64,000 nt of DNA from Cytobacillus sp. FSL H8-0458 (GCF_038002165.1 NZ_JBBOBR010000001.1:3596001-3660000), one strand, 5' to 3'. Shown: positions 16,166-25,203, numbered from the stretch's first letter. A program made the numbers and translations. Notes: generated from the sequence alone by a model not told the origin.

Positions 16166-17356
16166 CGTTTCGTTAAACTTGAAATAATTGCAAACAACAT
16201 ATCCCACTGATTTTGCGGCAACAAGCAACGAACCTTCATCTATATCAAATTTAGGGTGATGATTGAAATAAGGTTCTTCTGTCCCCTTTGGCGTGCACCC
16301 AATATAAAAATAACAGCCAGGGACCTTCTCCAAATAATACGAAAAATCGTCCGATGGTGCCATTTTAGGAAATTCTTTTACCTCCATAATGTCTTTATCC
16401 CCGGCTGATGCCAGCGTACCTGCAACAAACCTCGTCAATTCAGGATCATTATACAGCGGCGGATAGTCGGGTTCATATGTCAGCTCACAGCTTACACCAA
16501 ATAACTCCTCAAGACCGTTGACAATGCGGTGAATTTCTCTATTCATCACATCCTTTGTTTCATCATTTGAATAGCGTACATCCCCCTCAATTTCGATATG
16601 ATCCTTGATCACATTAAAACTCCCTTTACCGTCAAATGAACCAATTGTCACTACACCAGCATGAAATGGATCCACTCTGCGGCTTACAACTGTTTGGATA
16701 GCTGTTACAAAATAGGCGCCTGCAACAATAGCATCGTTGGCCTTATGCGGAGAAGAACCGTGTCCGCCGCTTGCTTGCACTCTAAGTTTAAAATAGGCGC
16801 GGCCATTAAAGGAATATCCGCTGTGATAGCCAACAGTTCCAGCAGGGGCGATTGGCAAAACATGTATGCCAAAAATGGCATGGACATCATCGAGAAATCC
16901 TTCTTCAACGATGCTTTTTGCTCCGCCCGGAGGCTCTTCTTCGGCATGCTGATGGATTATTTTGATGGTGCCATGGATCTTATCTTTTAATTGGATCAAA
17001 CAGTCAGCCAAAACCATAAGGTATGCTGTATGTGCATCATGGCCGCAAGCATGCATGATACCTTCCTTTTTTGATTTAAACGGAACATCCAGCTCTTCTT
17101 TAATAGGAAGCGCATCAAAATCAGCACGAAGTGCCACGGTTTTTCCCGGCTTTCCACCCTCAATAGTGACAACAATGCCATATCCATTCCCTGCATTTGT
17201 TATCAGATCAACATCTTTCCCTCTGTAAAAATCAGCGATATAGGCTGCCGTTTTTTCCTCTTTAAATGAAAGCTCAGGATTCTGGTGTAAATAACGGCGT
17301 ATTCCAATCATCTCTTCTTCTCGTTCTTCCAGCATTTTCATTAATTGATCAATCAT
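16151..17356 (-). CDS. M20 family amidohydrolase
   Basis: 401 aa M20D hydrolase, paralogous to the one at 6.6 kb. Metal ligands are C104 and H106 in HACGHDAHT, EEE in HQHAEEEPPGGA, H in GIHVLP, and HH of FNHHPKF. Lid-domain motif GGHGSSPHKANDAIV and TIGSFDGKGSFNVI match the aminoacylase/carboxypeptidase branch. It should hydrolyse an N-acyl amino acid or related amide. Its own upstream region is 230 bp long with the YkvI terminator inside, so it is probably transcribed separately from ykvI. Substrate not determinable. Confidence 0.9.
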   Translation of the reverse strand: MIDQLMKMLEEREEEMIGIRRYLHQNPELSFKEEKTAAYIADFYRGKDVDLITNAGNGYGIVVTIEGGKPGKTVALRADFDALPIKEELDVPFKSKKEGIMHACGHDAHTAYLMVLADCLIQLKDKIHGTIKIIHQHAEEEPPGGAKSIVEEGFLDDVHAIFGIHVLPIAPAGTVGYHSGYSFNGRAYFKLRVQASGGHGSSPHKANDAIVAGAYFVTAIQTVVSRRVDPFHAGVVTIGSFDGKGSFNVIKDHIEIEGDVRYSNDETKDVMNREIHRIVNGLEELFGVSCELTYEPDYPPLYNDPELTRFVAGTLASAGDKDIMEVKEFPKMAPSDDFSYYLEKVPGCYFYIGCTPKGTEEPYFNHHPKFDIDEGSLLVAAKSVGYVVCNYFKFNETKSSR

Positions 17357-17525
17357 GAATATCAGCTCCTATCCTACTTTGACCTCTAAAGAACCCGACT
17401 AAACACACAAATTCAGAGACACTATTTATATCATTCCTATACAGCTGACATACTAAAACTGCCGGAACAAGAAGGCTGCCAGGAATTCAGATCGTGCACC
17501 AATGTCTTTAACAATCAAATTAAAA

Positions 17526-17561
17526 GAAGGAGAGCACAGTGCACATCCATCGCTCTCCTTC
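17526..17561 (-). terminator. Terminator of the ykvI-like gene
   Basis: GAAGGAGAGC / GCTCTCCTTC stem with a 16-nt loop, followed by TTTTAATTTG on the minus strand. Confidence 0.7.
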
Positions 17562-17587
17562 TCCATTATTCTCTGATTTATTGACAT

Positions 17588-18688
17588 CTAGCTGTTCACA
17601 ATTTTTTTAGGATATTCTTCACCATCTCCGTCTCCTTCTTCTTTAACCCTTTTCATTCTAAGTGGAGCGTAAAATAATACAGCAATCAGGACCAATCCAA
17701 GATAACCTATCAGCGGGTAGAAGTAGCTGACAAGATCAGTAAAACCTATGAAGCTTGCTGCAAATGCTACAATCATGGTTCCTGCGAATAACCTTTTAAA
17801 ATGTGTGGTATCAACCTTGGAAAACCGGGCCACAAAAGAGAAAAACATGCTTATAGCTGTATTGAAGATCATTGCAAAGAGAACAACCGACATGATCGTG
17901 CCCAATGCAGGTGAAATATCATTAACAATTGCTAGCATTGGCATATCCATACTGCCAACACTTTCAATCTTAGAGAAAATAGCCAGATGGCTAAGCAGAA
18001 TAAGAACACCGAGCCCAAAACCTCCAACTAATCCACCTAACGCGGCCGTTTTACGTTTATTTTCAGCTCCCCCCATCACGATTGCCATTGAAGCACCTAC
18101 TGCCGTGTTAAAGGACACATAATTGATAGCAGAAATAAACCAGTTTGGCAGAGTTGTCGGAGTCTGCTTGGCCACACCATTCAAAGCGTGGAATGACCCA
18201 TCAGCATTTATAAAACTATAGATAGATGTGATGATGACAAAAAGGATTAGAAATGGGGTAATCCCACCGATGATAGCAACAACACGGTCAACCTTTAACA
18301 TTCCCGTTAATAAAACAAGAATCGTCATAACACTAGTTCCAATTATGACAGGCACTCCAAATTGTTGATTTAAGTTTGACCCTGCACCTGCTATCATGAC
18401 TACACCTACACCAAACAATGTAAAAATAAGGATATAATCAATAATTAAACCTAGATATCGGCCGCTTATCTTATAAATCACATGTTTATGTGAGGAAGTT
18501 TTCATGCTGCTCCCTAACCATACCAATATCATGCCGACATAAGCAAATAAAGCGGCTGCAACAATAGCAGCAAAAATACCCATTATTCCAAAACTGGTAA
18601 AATACTGAAGAACTTCCTGCCCCGATGCAAATCCAGCACCAACAATTACACCAATAAAAGCGCTTCCAATTTTTAAAATGTCTTTCAT
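17588..18688 (-). CDS. YkvI family membrane transporter
   Basis: 366 aa with about ten TM helices. The opening IGSAFIGVIVGAGFASGQEVLQYF is the YkvI-type signature, resembling the unwound TM1 Gly motif of APC-fold carriers. NQQFGVP, SAINYVSFNTAVGASMAIVMGGAENKRK (positions about 185-215) and a charged C-terminal tail are also typical. B. subtilis YkvI has no assigned substrate to my knowledge; an APC-superfamily amino acid carrier role is inferred. A downstream amidohydrolase may process what it imports, but a terminator separates them. Confidence 0.8.
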   Translation of the reverse strand: MKDILKIGSAFIGVIVGAGFASGQEVLQYFTSFGIMGIFAAIVAAALFAYVGMILVWLGSSMKTSSHKHVIYKISGRYLGLIIDYILIFTLFGVGVVMIAGAGSNLNQQFGVPVIIGTSVMTILVLLTGMLKVDRVVAIIGGITPFLILFVIITSIYSFINADGSFHALNGVAKQTPTTLPNWFISAINYVSFNTAVGASMAIVMGGAENKRKTAALGGLVGGFGLGVLILLSHLAIFSKIESVGSMDMPMLAIVNDISPALGTIMSVVLFAMIFNTAISMFFSFVARFSKVDTTHFKRLFAGTMIVAFAASFIGFTDLVSYFYPLIGYLGLVLIAVLFYAPLRMKRVKEEGDGDGEEYPKKIVNS

Positions 18689-18957
18689 ATAGTTCCTCCC
18701 TCAAGTTGTCTAATATGTTTAGTATATCAATTTAAGAATGAAACAGATTTGTGAAAATACCAAAAAGTCTAATAATTATGTTGTTAAACTCCCCAAATTC
18801 CTATCCATATTTATACTAAAACCTTGAAGAAACTTAAAGAGACCTTTTAAAAAGTATGTTAAAACTGAATATCCTCTTTTGCCGGCAGAACAAAAAGCGT
18901 TAACCAGCTCTGGTCAACACTTTCGATAACTCCTTAATTCAAGAATATCCTGGTATT

Positions 18958-19113
18958 CTATAACCTATCGCACTGGGGAGGCTTTTTTTCTCCCTCTGCA
19001 AAATCGCATCCATCTGCAACTGATTCGAGACCATAGTCTGTATTGCTTATCTCATATGAATCCTGGGCATTTTTTTGGATATCCTCGAGCTGCTTTTCTT
19101 TCTTTTCTCTCAT
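18958..19113 (-). CDS. Small charged hypothetical protein, 51 aa
   Basis: ATG 19113 is preceded by AGGAGGG at 5-6 bp. The product is hydrophilic and lysine/glutamate rich at the start (MREKKEKQLEDIQKNAQD), with two cysteines in ADGCDF and PPQCDRL. There is no TM segment and no family recognised. The strong ribosome binding site and intact frame favour a real gene. Flanks 18689-18957 and 19114-19273 show nothing else. Confidence 0.5.
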   Translation of the reverse strand: MREKKEKQLEDIQKNAQDSYEISNTDYGLESVADGCDFAEGEKKPPQCDRL

Positions 19114-19273
19114 GTTTTCCCTCCTAAGTTTTTATTTAAAAGTTTTTTCTTAGATGAGAAATATTATTCGTGTTGAGGTTGGAGCAGCACCTTCTAATAA
19201 GCTATAGCGACATAATTCTGCAAAAAGCCACTGTAATTAAGAAATACCGGAAGCTTGAAAAATACACTAGTAC

Positions 19274-19315
19274 AAAAGAAAAGCCCAACCCCCAATGGGA
19301 AATGGCTTTTCTTTT
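19274..19315 (-). terminator. Terminator of the acetyltransferase gene
   Basis: AAAAGAAAAGCC / GGCTTTTCTTTT long stem, 15 bp after the stop codon. Confidence 0.7.
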
Positions 19316-19329
19316 AAGGTTGCTTTAAT

Positions 19330-19890
19330 TCAAAGCTCAATTTGTTTAATTATTTTAGCTGGATTTCCGCCAACTACCACATTATCAGGCACATCTTTCG
19401 TAACAACTGCACCAGAAGCGATCACAGCATTGTCCCCAACTGTTACACCAGGGTTAATTACGGCACTTCCGCCAATCCATACATTGTTTCCAAAAATGAT
19501 CGGCTTTGCATATTCTCTGCCTGAATTGCGTTCAGCAGGATGAAGCGGATGCGTTGCCGTATAGATATGTACGCCGGGAGCAAGCATGCAATTATCTCCA
19601 AAACGCACTTCACAGACATCCAGGATGGTACAGTCAAAGTTCGCAAAAAAGTTTTCACCTACATGAGTATTATAGCCGTAATCAAATCTGATATTGGGCT
19701 CCATATATACGTTTTCTCCGGTAGACCCAAGTAACTCCTTTAATAACTTTGTCCTCTTTTCTCCTTCTGTCTCCAGAGTCTGATTGTACATTCTGACCTT
19801 TCGTCTTGCTTCCTCGCGTTCCTTTAATAATACCGGATCGGCAGGATCATACATTTCTCCGGCCAGCATTTTTTCTTTTTCTGTTTTCAT
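19330..19890 (-). CDS. maa: Maltose/galactoside O-acetyltransferase family protein
   Basis: 186 aa. An N-terminal Mac domain ([23 protein letters not shown]) precedes a left-handed beta-helix of hexapeptide repeats. The active-site region [22 protein letters not shown] contains the catalytic His of acetyl-CoA:sugar acetyltransferases. [16 protein letters not shown] and GAVVTKDVP follow. The family acetylates glucose, maltose or similar sugars, and length is exactly that of Maa. The ATG follows a GGAAAGCAGG site. No sugar operon surrounds it. Confidence 0.9.
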   Translation of the reverse strand: MKTEKEKMLAGEMYDPADPVLLKEREEARRKVRMYNQTLETEGEKRTKLLKELLGSTGENVYMEPNIRFDYGYNTHVGENFFANFDCTILDVCEVRFGDNCMLAPGVHIYTATHPLHPAERNSGREYAKPIIFGNNVWIGGSAVINPGVTVGDNAVIASGAVVTKDVPDNVVVGGNPAKIIKQIEL

Positions 19891-19938
19891 TTAATGACCT
19901 GCTTTCCAGTATATTTTTTCAAATGCAGAACTGAAAAA

Positions 19939-19957
19939 GGGACAGTGCACCTGTCCC
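19939..19957. repeat. GGGACAG palindromic element, copy 1
   Basis: GGGACAG-TGCAC-CTGTCCC, followed by TTTGTCCCTTT, sits immediately downstream of the small zinc-finger gene. It can act as a terminator on the plus-strand reading and recurs at 20268 and 50393. Confidence 0.65.
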
Positions 19958-19966
19958 TTTGTCCCT

Positions 19967-20176
19967 TTAGCGTGATGCTTTAGGCGGCTGGCAAACGTCA
20001 CATTTGCGCTGGTGATTATTTTTGAATTTCGTAAATGTTTTTTCAAACTGGCTGCCGCATGCACATTGAAAAAGCAGCTTTTGAGAAAAACCATGATATT
20101 CCGTCGATAGAAGCTTACTATCCGAGTTCTTCTCAACGAAATCGTTAATTTTGCTGATGGTCCATCGTTTATTCAT
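19967..20176 (-). CDS. Small zinc-ribbon-like protein
   Basis: 69 aa with a C-x-C ... C-x2-C arrangement (FQCACGSQFEKTF, then CDVCQ), i.e. a treble-clef or zinc-ribbon finger. It is preceded by an N-terminal helix region KINDFVEKNSDSKLL. This type is found as a stand-alone protein and next to nucleases; the function here is unknown. It ends 10 bp from a GGGACAG palindrome. Binding of DNA or RNA through the finger is an inference. Confidence 0.6.
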   Translation of the reverse strand: MNKRWTISKINDFVEKNSDSKLLSTEYHGFSQKLLFQCACGSQFEKTFTKFKNNHQRKCDVCQPPKASR

Positions 20177-20267
20177 TACCTTACCCCTCCATATTTAATC
20201 GCTGAGCGGACATCCATTCCACTATTAGCGCATCTCATCATTCCTAAGTTCCTCATTATAGCATAAA

Positions 20268-20286
20268 GGGACAGGTTCATTGTCCC
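20268..20286. repeat. GGGACAG palindromic element, copy 2
   Basis: GGGACAGGTTCATTGTCCC, differing by one base from part of the copy at 50393. It lies 18 bp beyond the 3' end of the AlkD-like gene. Confidence 0.6.
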
Positions 20287-20303
20287 ATCCGGCTTTAATA
20301 GGT

Positions 20304-21011
20304 TTAGCATCTTACATATTTCCGTTTAAAGCCAATCCTTCCTTTGTCCACTTCCTTTTGGATATTTTCTGAGGCGTTCAGGAAACTGCTTTTTTTCTTG
20401 TCCCGTTTCATTTCGACCGGCCCAATGGTTTTTGCAATCTCAACCGCCTTTTCATGGAGCGGCAAAAACGAAACACCCACTGTATAGACAAAATTATTCA
20501 TAGCGGATTTCGTACGCTCCGGAGAATCGTGGATGGTGTCTTTCACTTTATCAAGCATTTTGGCCAGCTTCTCTTCTGAAAATTCAGCGTCCTGCCGATT
20601 CCCCAAAAGCCAGCAATAGCAGCTCCAGCCCCCTGACATACGCAGCTCTTCCCCGCTCTCGATCCATTTATCGGCAACTTCCTGTGCAATATCTGCTTCA
20701 GCTAATGTAACAGCCACCACATAATCGGACAGCATGTAGAAATAAGCAGCATCCATCCAGCGGTCAAAATCCGTTTCGGTCATGACCTGAGGATCTGCAA
20801 TGACACCTGCAAAGTACATGGCATCGTAGTTCCCTGTGGCGTATAGCTCCTCTGCCAAAGACTGATTTCTTTTTATTTTTTTGGCGATTGGCTTCATTGC
20901 ACCAGTTGCAGCGCCAAAAAGCGGCTCGTGCGCTCCGTTTGATATGTACATTTTCTTGGTCCGTTCCCTGCCGAGAGCCTCAAGCTCCTGCATAACCGTC
21001 TGCAAATCCAT
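20304..21011 (-). CDS. DNA alkylation repair enzyme, AlkD-like (HEAT repeats)
   Basis: 235 aa from ATG 21011; the extension to 21068 has no ribosome binding site. Repeated amphipathic helices match the HEAT-like fold of AlkD glycosylases, which excise N3/N7-alkylated purines. Typical stretches are SNGAHEPLFGAATGAMKPIAKKIK, YDAMYFAGVIAD and MSGGWSCYCW. A second paralogue lies at 60.5 kb and both end in a basic KRK..C tail. Catalytic Trp/Asp equivalence to B. cereus AlkD cannot be confirmed without alignment, so activity is inferred. Confidence 0.8.
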   Translation of the reverse strand: MDLQTVMQELEALGRERTKKMYISNGAHEPLFGAATGAMKPIAKKIKRNQSLAEELYATGNYDAMYFAGVIADPQVMTETDFDRWMDAAYFYMLSDYVVAVTLAEADIAQEVADKWIESGEELRMSGGWSCYCWLLGNRQDAEFSEEKLAKMLDKVKDTIHDSPERTKSAMNNFVYTVGVSFLPLHEKAVEIAKTIGPVEMKRDKKKSSFLNASENIQKEVDKGRIGFKRKYVRC

Positions 21012-21064
21012 TTTCAGCACTTCCTTCCATTTTAATAGGGTTAACAGCACAACACTGATTTGCC

Positions 21065-21760
21065 TCAAGAACCCAAGTATTCTGTTTTCAGTTCAACCTC
21101 TTTTACTTCTTTATCAAAATAGACCTTATAGGCCCTGGCATTCGGCCTTGAGCTTACGATTCGGCTGACCTCCTCCTCAATAAAGTGGATAGCCACTCCG
21201 TCATCCGCTGCAATTCCAGGCTTTAGTTTTTCAGAAGCCAAAAGCTCATGATAGGCAGGCCTTCTTTCCTCTTCCCCGTCATAATGAGGGCAATTGCTTC
21301 CTTTTAAAAAGCCCAGGCATGTTAAAGGCTCCAGTTTATCGCCATAAGAATCCGTAACCCCTTCTTCAAACCAGCAAATAGAGCCCGCGCTGATGCCGGC
21401 TAATACGATCCCTTGATTCCATGCCTTTCTTAAAATCATATCTAACCCCCATTCTTTCCATAAAGCCAATAAATTCTTCGTATTTCCGCCCCCAACATAG
21501 ATGATGTCTTTTTCCAATATAAAACCCTCTATATCTCTTGCTGGCGGTTTAAATAATGATAAATGAGAGGGCTGGCACTTCTGTTTTTCAAAAAAGTCAT
21601 AAAACCATTTAATGCAAACCTCGGAATCCCCTGTTGCAGTAGGCACATAGCAGACTTTAGGATTTTCTTTACCTGACTGACGTAAAATGTATTCATCTAA
21701 TAATGGATTCTCCGGCTCCATGGAGAACCCGCCTCCTCCTAATGCAATAATTTGCCTCAT
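21065..21760 (-). CDS. Peptidase E family (S51) protein
   Basis: 231 aa. The nucleophile elbow AGISAGSICWFEEG places catalytic Ser at 124, matching the GxSAG motif of alpha-aspartyl dipeptidases. YVGGGNTKNLLALW (88-101) and the opening IIALGGGGF are also characteristic. Such enzymes cut Asp-X dipeptides or process cyanophycin-like substrates in the cytoplasm. It lies 53 bp upstream of the AlkD-like gene and could be cotranscribed with it; no functional link is apparent. Confidence 0.88.
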   Translation of the reverse strand: MRQIIALGGGGFSMEPENPLLDEYILRQSGKENPKVCYVPTATGDSEVCIKWFYDFFEKQKCQPSHLSLFKPPARDIEGFILEKDIIYVGGGNTKNLLALWKEWGLDMILRKAWNQGIVLAGISAGSICWFEEGVTDSYGDKLEPLTCLGFLKGSNCPHYDGEEERRPAYHELLASEKLKPGIAADDGVAIHFIEEEVSRIVSSRPNARAYKVYFDKEVKEVELKTEYLGS

Positions 21761-21860
21761 AACTTATTCCCCCTCAAAGAAATGCTAAATATAAATATTC
21801 TCCTTTAATTCCAGCTGTTCCTTGCTACTCAGACTTTATTCTAAAAGTGATTCTGCATAA

Positions 21861-21892
21861 CAAAACGCTTAGGATTTAGCCTAAGCGTTTTG
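21861..21892. terminator. Terminator after the HAD hydrolase gene
   Basis: Perfect 13-bp stem CAAAACGCTTAGG / CCTAAGCGTTTTG adjoining the stop codon at 21893. Confidence 0.8.
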
Positions 21893-22555
21893 TTATTTAA
21901 AAATAAATTTATTAAATTCGTCTACTGTTTCAAAATAATACTTTGATTCTAATTTCATTTGTTCCTTTATTTCAGGGATACTGTGAGACCATCCGGCAGC
22001 CGCAAAATCTACATTGCAGCTTCTGGCCATTTCCAATCCGGGCTTCAGGTCATCGAGCATTAATGCATCGGTCTCTTGAAGTTCATAGCGCCTTAAAATT
22101 TCTTTAATTGGATATGGATGCGGTTTTCTTTGATGCTCAGGAAGATCCCAGCCAAAGATGGCATCTGGCACAAATCCACAATGTATGGAATAATCTCTTT
22201 CAATTCTGCTTGCCTCAGAATGAGAAACAACCGTCACAATTCCACCTTGCTTTTTAAATTCTTGAACGGTCTCAGCAAACAGCTCATAGAAGTCAGGTAC
22301 AGTTGACTCGGTATATTTTTTCCATACCATCTGCTGGTGATTTTGTTCCTCTTCTGTAAATTTAATAATATCCTTACATAATGCAGTAAATCCCGGATGA
22401 TAACAATATCTGACGAAATCATCAAAAGAAATAGGTTTATCATTTGGCCGCAAGTCTTTAAGAGCCTCTGCAAATGATGGAAAGTGTATACCAGGTGTGC
22501 TTTTTACCCCTGTATCATCATGATCTAAGATTAAACATTTATATTTTAAATCCAT
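21893..22555 (-). CDS. HAD superfamily hydrolase
   Basis: 220 aa. Motif I is LILDHDDTG (nucleophile and acid Asp about 11 and 13), motif II VVSHSEAS (Ser about 109), motif III Lys in HQRKPHPYP, and motif IV ALMLDDLKPGLEMA. An all-helical cap lies between motifs I and II. This is the phosphoglycolate-phosphatase-like subfamily; the substrate is unknown. Single gene with its own terminator. Confidence 0.85.
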   Translation of the reverse strand: MDLKYKCLILDHDDTGVKSTPGIHFPSFAEALKDLRPNDKPISFDDFVRYCYHPGFTALCKDIIKFTEEEQNHQQMVWKKYTESTVPDFYELFAETVQEFKKQGGIVTVVSHSEASRIERDYSIHCGFVPDAIFGWDLPEHQRKPHPYPIKEILRRYELQETDALMLDDLKPGLEMARSCNVDFAAAGWSHSIPEIKEQMKLESKYYFETVDEFNKFIFK

Positions 22556-22624
22556 AACTGCCTCCTGCTAACCTGTACATTAAAACATAATTAAGTTCCA
22601 ACATTCATTTATAAATATATTAGC

Positions 22625-22657
22625 AAAAAGCCCAATTCATTGCGAATTGAGCTTTTT
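22625..22657 (-). terminator. Terminator of the MFS exporter gene
   Basis: AAAAAGCCCAATTC / GAATTGAGCTTTTT stem with a short loop, about 50 bp past the MFS stop. Confidence 0.7.
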
Positions 22658-22704
22658 ATTTTGACTCTTAATTTAATCACAAGGGTTTTTACGATTCACT
22701 CAGC

Positions 22705-23931
22705 TCAGGTTCCAGCTTCCAGAAGTACCTGATCCCGGCCTAAAATAACAGCTAACAGGATAATGAATGCCCCTGTTCCCACAAGAAGCCATTCGATGGC
22801 AATAATATCTGCGATCGGGCCAAATATCAGCATCCCCATCGGCATCATGGAGGTGGAGATCATCCCCATGACACCAAACACTCTGCCTAAATAATTCTCT
22901 TCAATTTTTTCCTGAAGCAATACGGTTACCGGTGTATTGAAAATTGGCATGGCAATCCCGAATAACGCCATGAACAATAAATAAATCCAAAAAATCGGCA
23001 CGATGCCGAGTGCCAGGGTGCAGATCCCCATGATGAGACTGGCAAGGGTCATGGTTGTAATTTTATTTGGATATCCACCCCAGGAAGCAATAATTCCGCC
23101 CCCTGCCATCATGCCGACAGAGAAGGCAATTTCAATGGCAGTGAGCAGCCACACATCTCCGCCAAATGTCCGGGTAACCTGCAGTGGTGTCAGAAAGGCC
23201 GCAGGTGCCATTAGGACGAAGAAGATTGCAAAGAACAGAAAGAATTTTTTCAGAAACGGACTGCTATTGACATAATGAAGCCCCTGTTTAAAGTCGCTAA
23301 AGTAGCTCGCTCTCTGTTCCGCTGCTGCTTTTTCATGCACAGCAACTTTGACAAAAGCCATCAGAGTTATAATAGCAATCGCTGCTGTGAGGACATCAAT
23401 GAAGAATATGACTTCAAGTGACGCCATTGCGATTAAAGCGGCACTGACCATCGGTGAAACAAACATAATGACAGCCTGTATGCTCCCATTTACCCCATTC
23501 ACCTTTGTCAGCTTCTCCTTCGGGACAATCTGCGGCAAAATCGCCCCGACTGCAGGAGTCTGGATTCCTGTTCCAAGGGCACGAATTGCCGCCATGACAA
23601 ACAGCAGCCAGATGGATTCATATCCCATTAAAAACAGGATAGCAAGAATCAGTGTTGAAAAGGCAATAAGACCATCTGCTAAAATAATCAGCATTTTCCG
23701 ATTGTACCGGTCTGCCCAGACACCCGCGACCGGCGATAAAAAGAAGGTCGGAATGAACCCGCAAATAATGTAAAGAGTCATCATCAAACCGGACTCTGTC
23801 GTTAAGGTAATATGCCACATAATGGCGTATTGAACAAGGGACGATCCAAAAAGCGAGATCGTCTGACTGCTTAAAAAGAGAATAATATTCTTTAGCCAAT
23901 GCTCCTTCAGATTAGGGTTTACAGTACTCAT
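22705..23931 (-). CDS. MFS drug exporter, Mef-like, under leader-peptide attenuation
   Basis: 408 aa, 12 TM helices, MFS_3 type (relatives: macrolide exporter Mef, enterobactin exporter EntS). Motif A between TM2 and TM3 reads GVWADRYNRK (about 70-79). LGTGIQTPAVGAILPQIVPKEKLTKVNG is the conserved TM4 region of this branch. The 210 nt ahead of the ATG hold a 14-codon leader peptide resembling macrolide-arrest leaders and then an intrinsic terminator, so expression is predicted to be turned on when ribosomes stall on the leader. An erythromycin esterase lies 2 kb away. The drug exported is inferred to be a macrolide-like compound. Confidence 0.88.
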   Translation of the reverse strand: MSTVNPNLKEHWLKNIILFLSSQTISLFGSSLVQYAIMWHITLTTESGLMMTLYIICGFIPTFFLSPVAGVWADRYNRKMLIILADGLIAFSTLILAILFLMGYESIWLLFVMAAIRALGTGIQTPAVGAILPQIVPKEKLTKVNGVNGSIQAVIMFVSPMVSAALIAMASLEVIFFIDVLTAAIAIITLMAFVKVAVHEKAAAEQRASYFSDFKQGLHYVNSSPFLKKFFLFFAIFFVLMAPAAFLTPLQVTRTFGGDVWLLTAIEIAFSVGMMAGGGIIASWGGYPNKITTMTLASLIMGICTLALGIVPIFWIYLLFMALFGIAMPIFNTPVTVLLQEKIEENYLGRVFGVMGMISTSMMPMGMLIFGPIADIIAIEWLLVGTGAFIILLAVILGRDQVLLEAGT

Positions 23932-24024
23932 GAACTAATCACTCATTTCTATTTTTTAATAAAAACAAGCTTTGCCTATACTCAGCTGATCAATCCGCTC
24001 TATAAATTCTATTTCTAAAGACAG

Positions 24025-24054
24025 CAAAAAAGAGGAGAAATTCATCCCCTCTTT
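24025..24054 (-). terminator. Attenuator terminator in the MFS leader
   Basis: On the minus strand AAAGAGGGGA pairs with TCTCCTCTTT (one G-U) followed by TTTGC. It lies about 90 nt after the leader peptide stop and 94 nt before the MFS start, where read-through would be needed for expression. Upstream pieces GGCTCTG / CAGAGC and CCCGCT / AGCGGG could form alternative structures linking leader translation to termination. Confidence 0.7.
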
Positions 24055-24141
24055 AAAAATAACCGTTAAATATAGGTTTCCTTAAATAGACAGACCAATC
24101 CCGCTGCTCTGAACATAGGCAGAGCCTTCAAACGTATTCAA

Positions 24142-24186
24142 TTAACGATTGAAAAGCGGGTTTCTTAGTCTAATTGATGCTGTCAA
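24142..24186 (-). CDS. Regulatory leader peptide, ErmD/MsrA-like
   Basis: TTG start 8 bp after GGAGG encodes the 14-residue peptide MTASIRLRNPLFNR, then TAA. From memory, the ErmD/ErmK leader is MTHSMRLRFPTLNQ and the Msr(A) leader starts MTASMRLK. The peptide here has the same length as the former, eight identical positions, and the R-L-R arrest motif at the same place. Macrolide-bound ribosomes stall at such Arg-x-Arg motifs. The frame lies between a good promoter and an intrinsic terminator upstream of an MFS exporter, which is the standard attenuation layout. Confidence 0.8.
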   Translation of the reverse strand: MTASIRLRNPLFNR

Positions 24187-24219
24187 AAGGAAAACCTCCA
24201 TTTCATTATAATTACATTT

Positions 24220-24248
24220 ATCATACCAGCAGAGACCGGTTTATACAA
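24220..24248 (-). promoter_or_regulatory. Promoter of the MFS leader transcript
   Basis: TTGTAT (24243-24248) and TATGAT (24220-24225) on the minus strand at exactly 17 bp, about 35 bp upstream of the leader peptide start. Confidence 0.65.
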
Positions 24249-24266
24249 TCATTTTCATACAAAAAA

Positions 24267-24288
24267 GCGCTAATCCTAAGATCAGCGC
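24267..24288 (-). terminator. Terminator of terC
   Basis: GCGCTGATC...GATTAGCGC stem, followed by TTTTTTG on the minus strand just past the TerC stop. Confidence 0.75.
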
Positions 24289-24296
24289 ATTTCTCT

Positions 24297-25070
24297 TTAT
24301 AAAGCTTCACCCTCCGTTTGTTTCTTACCCGGCGCAAACCAGCCAAACAGGGCAATGGCCACCAATACGCCATAGAAGACAAGTGTCCAGCCTGTACTAT
24401 GAGGAAAATGATGATCAAGGACACCGATATCCTCATGGGCAAGTGTGATAACGGCTAGCTTGACACCAACCCAGGCGACAATCGCGTAAGCAGTTGTTTC
24501 CAATGCAGGCCGTTTAGCAAGCAGTTTCACAAACCAGGTTGCTGCGAACTTAATCAGGATCAGTCCGGCAATCCCGCCAAGCACCACTACGATAAACTGG
24601 CCGCCATCCATGCCGCCGAAATCGTCAAGCGGTGAATCCGGCAAACCAAGTGCCAATGCAACAGCAGCAAGAATCGAATCGATGGCAAAGGCAAGATCGG
24701 CTAATGCAATCTTCCCTACTGTAGGCCAAAACCCTTTCCCGGCCGCTTCTTCCTTCACATCCTCGCGGATATTTTCATTTTCTTTCCCGAACTTGGCCTT
24801 AATCACATGTTTTAAGCCAAGGTACAATAGATACGCCGCTCCGATCGCCTGAATTTGCCAGACGTTTGCAATAAATGATATGGCAAATAATGCACCAAAC
24901 CGGAAAACGAAAGCCATAATTATTCCGTAATTTATCGCCCTTTTCTTCTGATCTTCTGGTAAATGCTTCGCTATGACAGCTAAGACAAGAGCATTGTCAG
25001 CCGACAGCAATCCTTCCAGTCCAATTAATATCAATAATGCCCAAGCATACTCGAGCCAAATAGACTCCAT
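24297..25070 (-). CDS. TerC family integral membrane protein
   Basis: 257 aa from ATG 25070, which has AAAGGAG 9 bp upstream. Seven or more TM helices carry the TerC acidic motifs GLEGLLSADNALVLAV (about 18-33) and LADLAFAIDSILAAVAL (about 128-144). The Asp residues in these motifs bind cations. Bacillus relatives (YkoY, MeeF/MeeY) export manganese and support metalation of secreted proteins; that role is likely. No yybP-ykoY riboswitch was recognised in the short region upstream. Confidence 0.88.
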   Translation of the reverse strand: MESIWLEYAWALLILIGLEGLLSADNALVLAVIAKHLPEDQKKRAINYGIIMAFVFRFGALFAISFIANVWQIQAIGAAYLLYLGLKHVIKAKFGKENENIREDVKEEAAGKGFWPTVGKIALADLAFAIDSILAAVALALGLPDSPLDDFGGMDGGQFIVVVLGGIAGLILIKFAATWFVKLLAKRPALETTAYAIVAWVGVKLAVITLAHEDIGVLDHHFPHSTGWTLVFYGVLVAIALFGWFAPGKKQTEGEAL

Positions 25071-25203
25071 ACGTGATACTCCTTTCAGGAACAAACATGT
25101 TCTCCATTGATTCGATAACTATAGATTCCCCAAAAATGCTAAAGGAAACCTTAAAAATATATAATAAAATGGCATCCTATATTCAGGACGCCAGAAGAAA
25201 AAA

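Noticed and set aside
25071..25203. yybP-ykoY manganese riboswitch before terC
   Set aside because: The upstream interval is short and lacks the conserved aptamer sequences.
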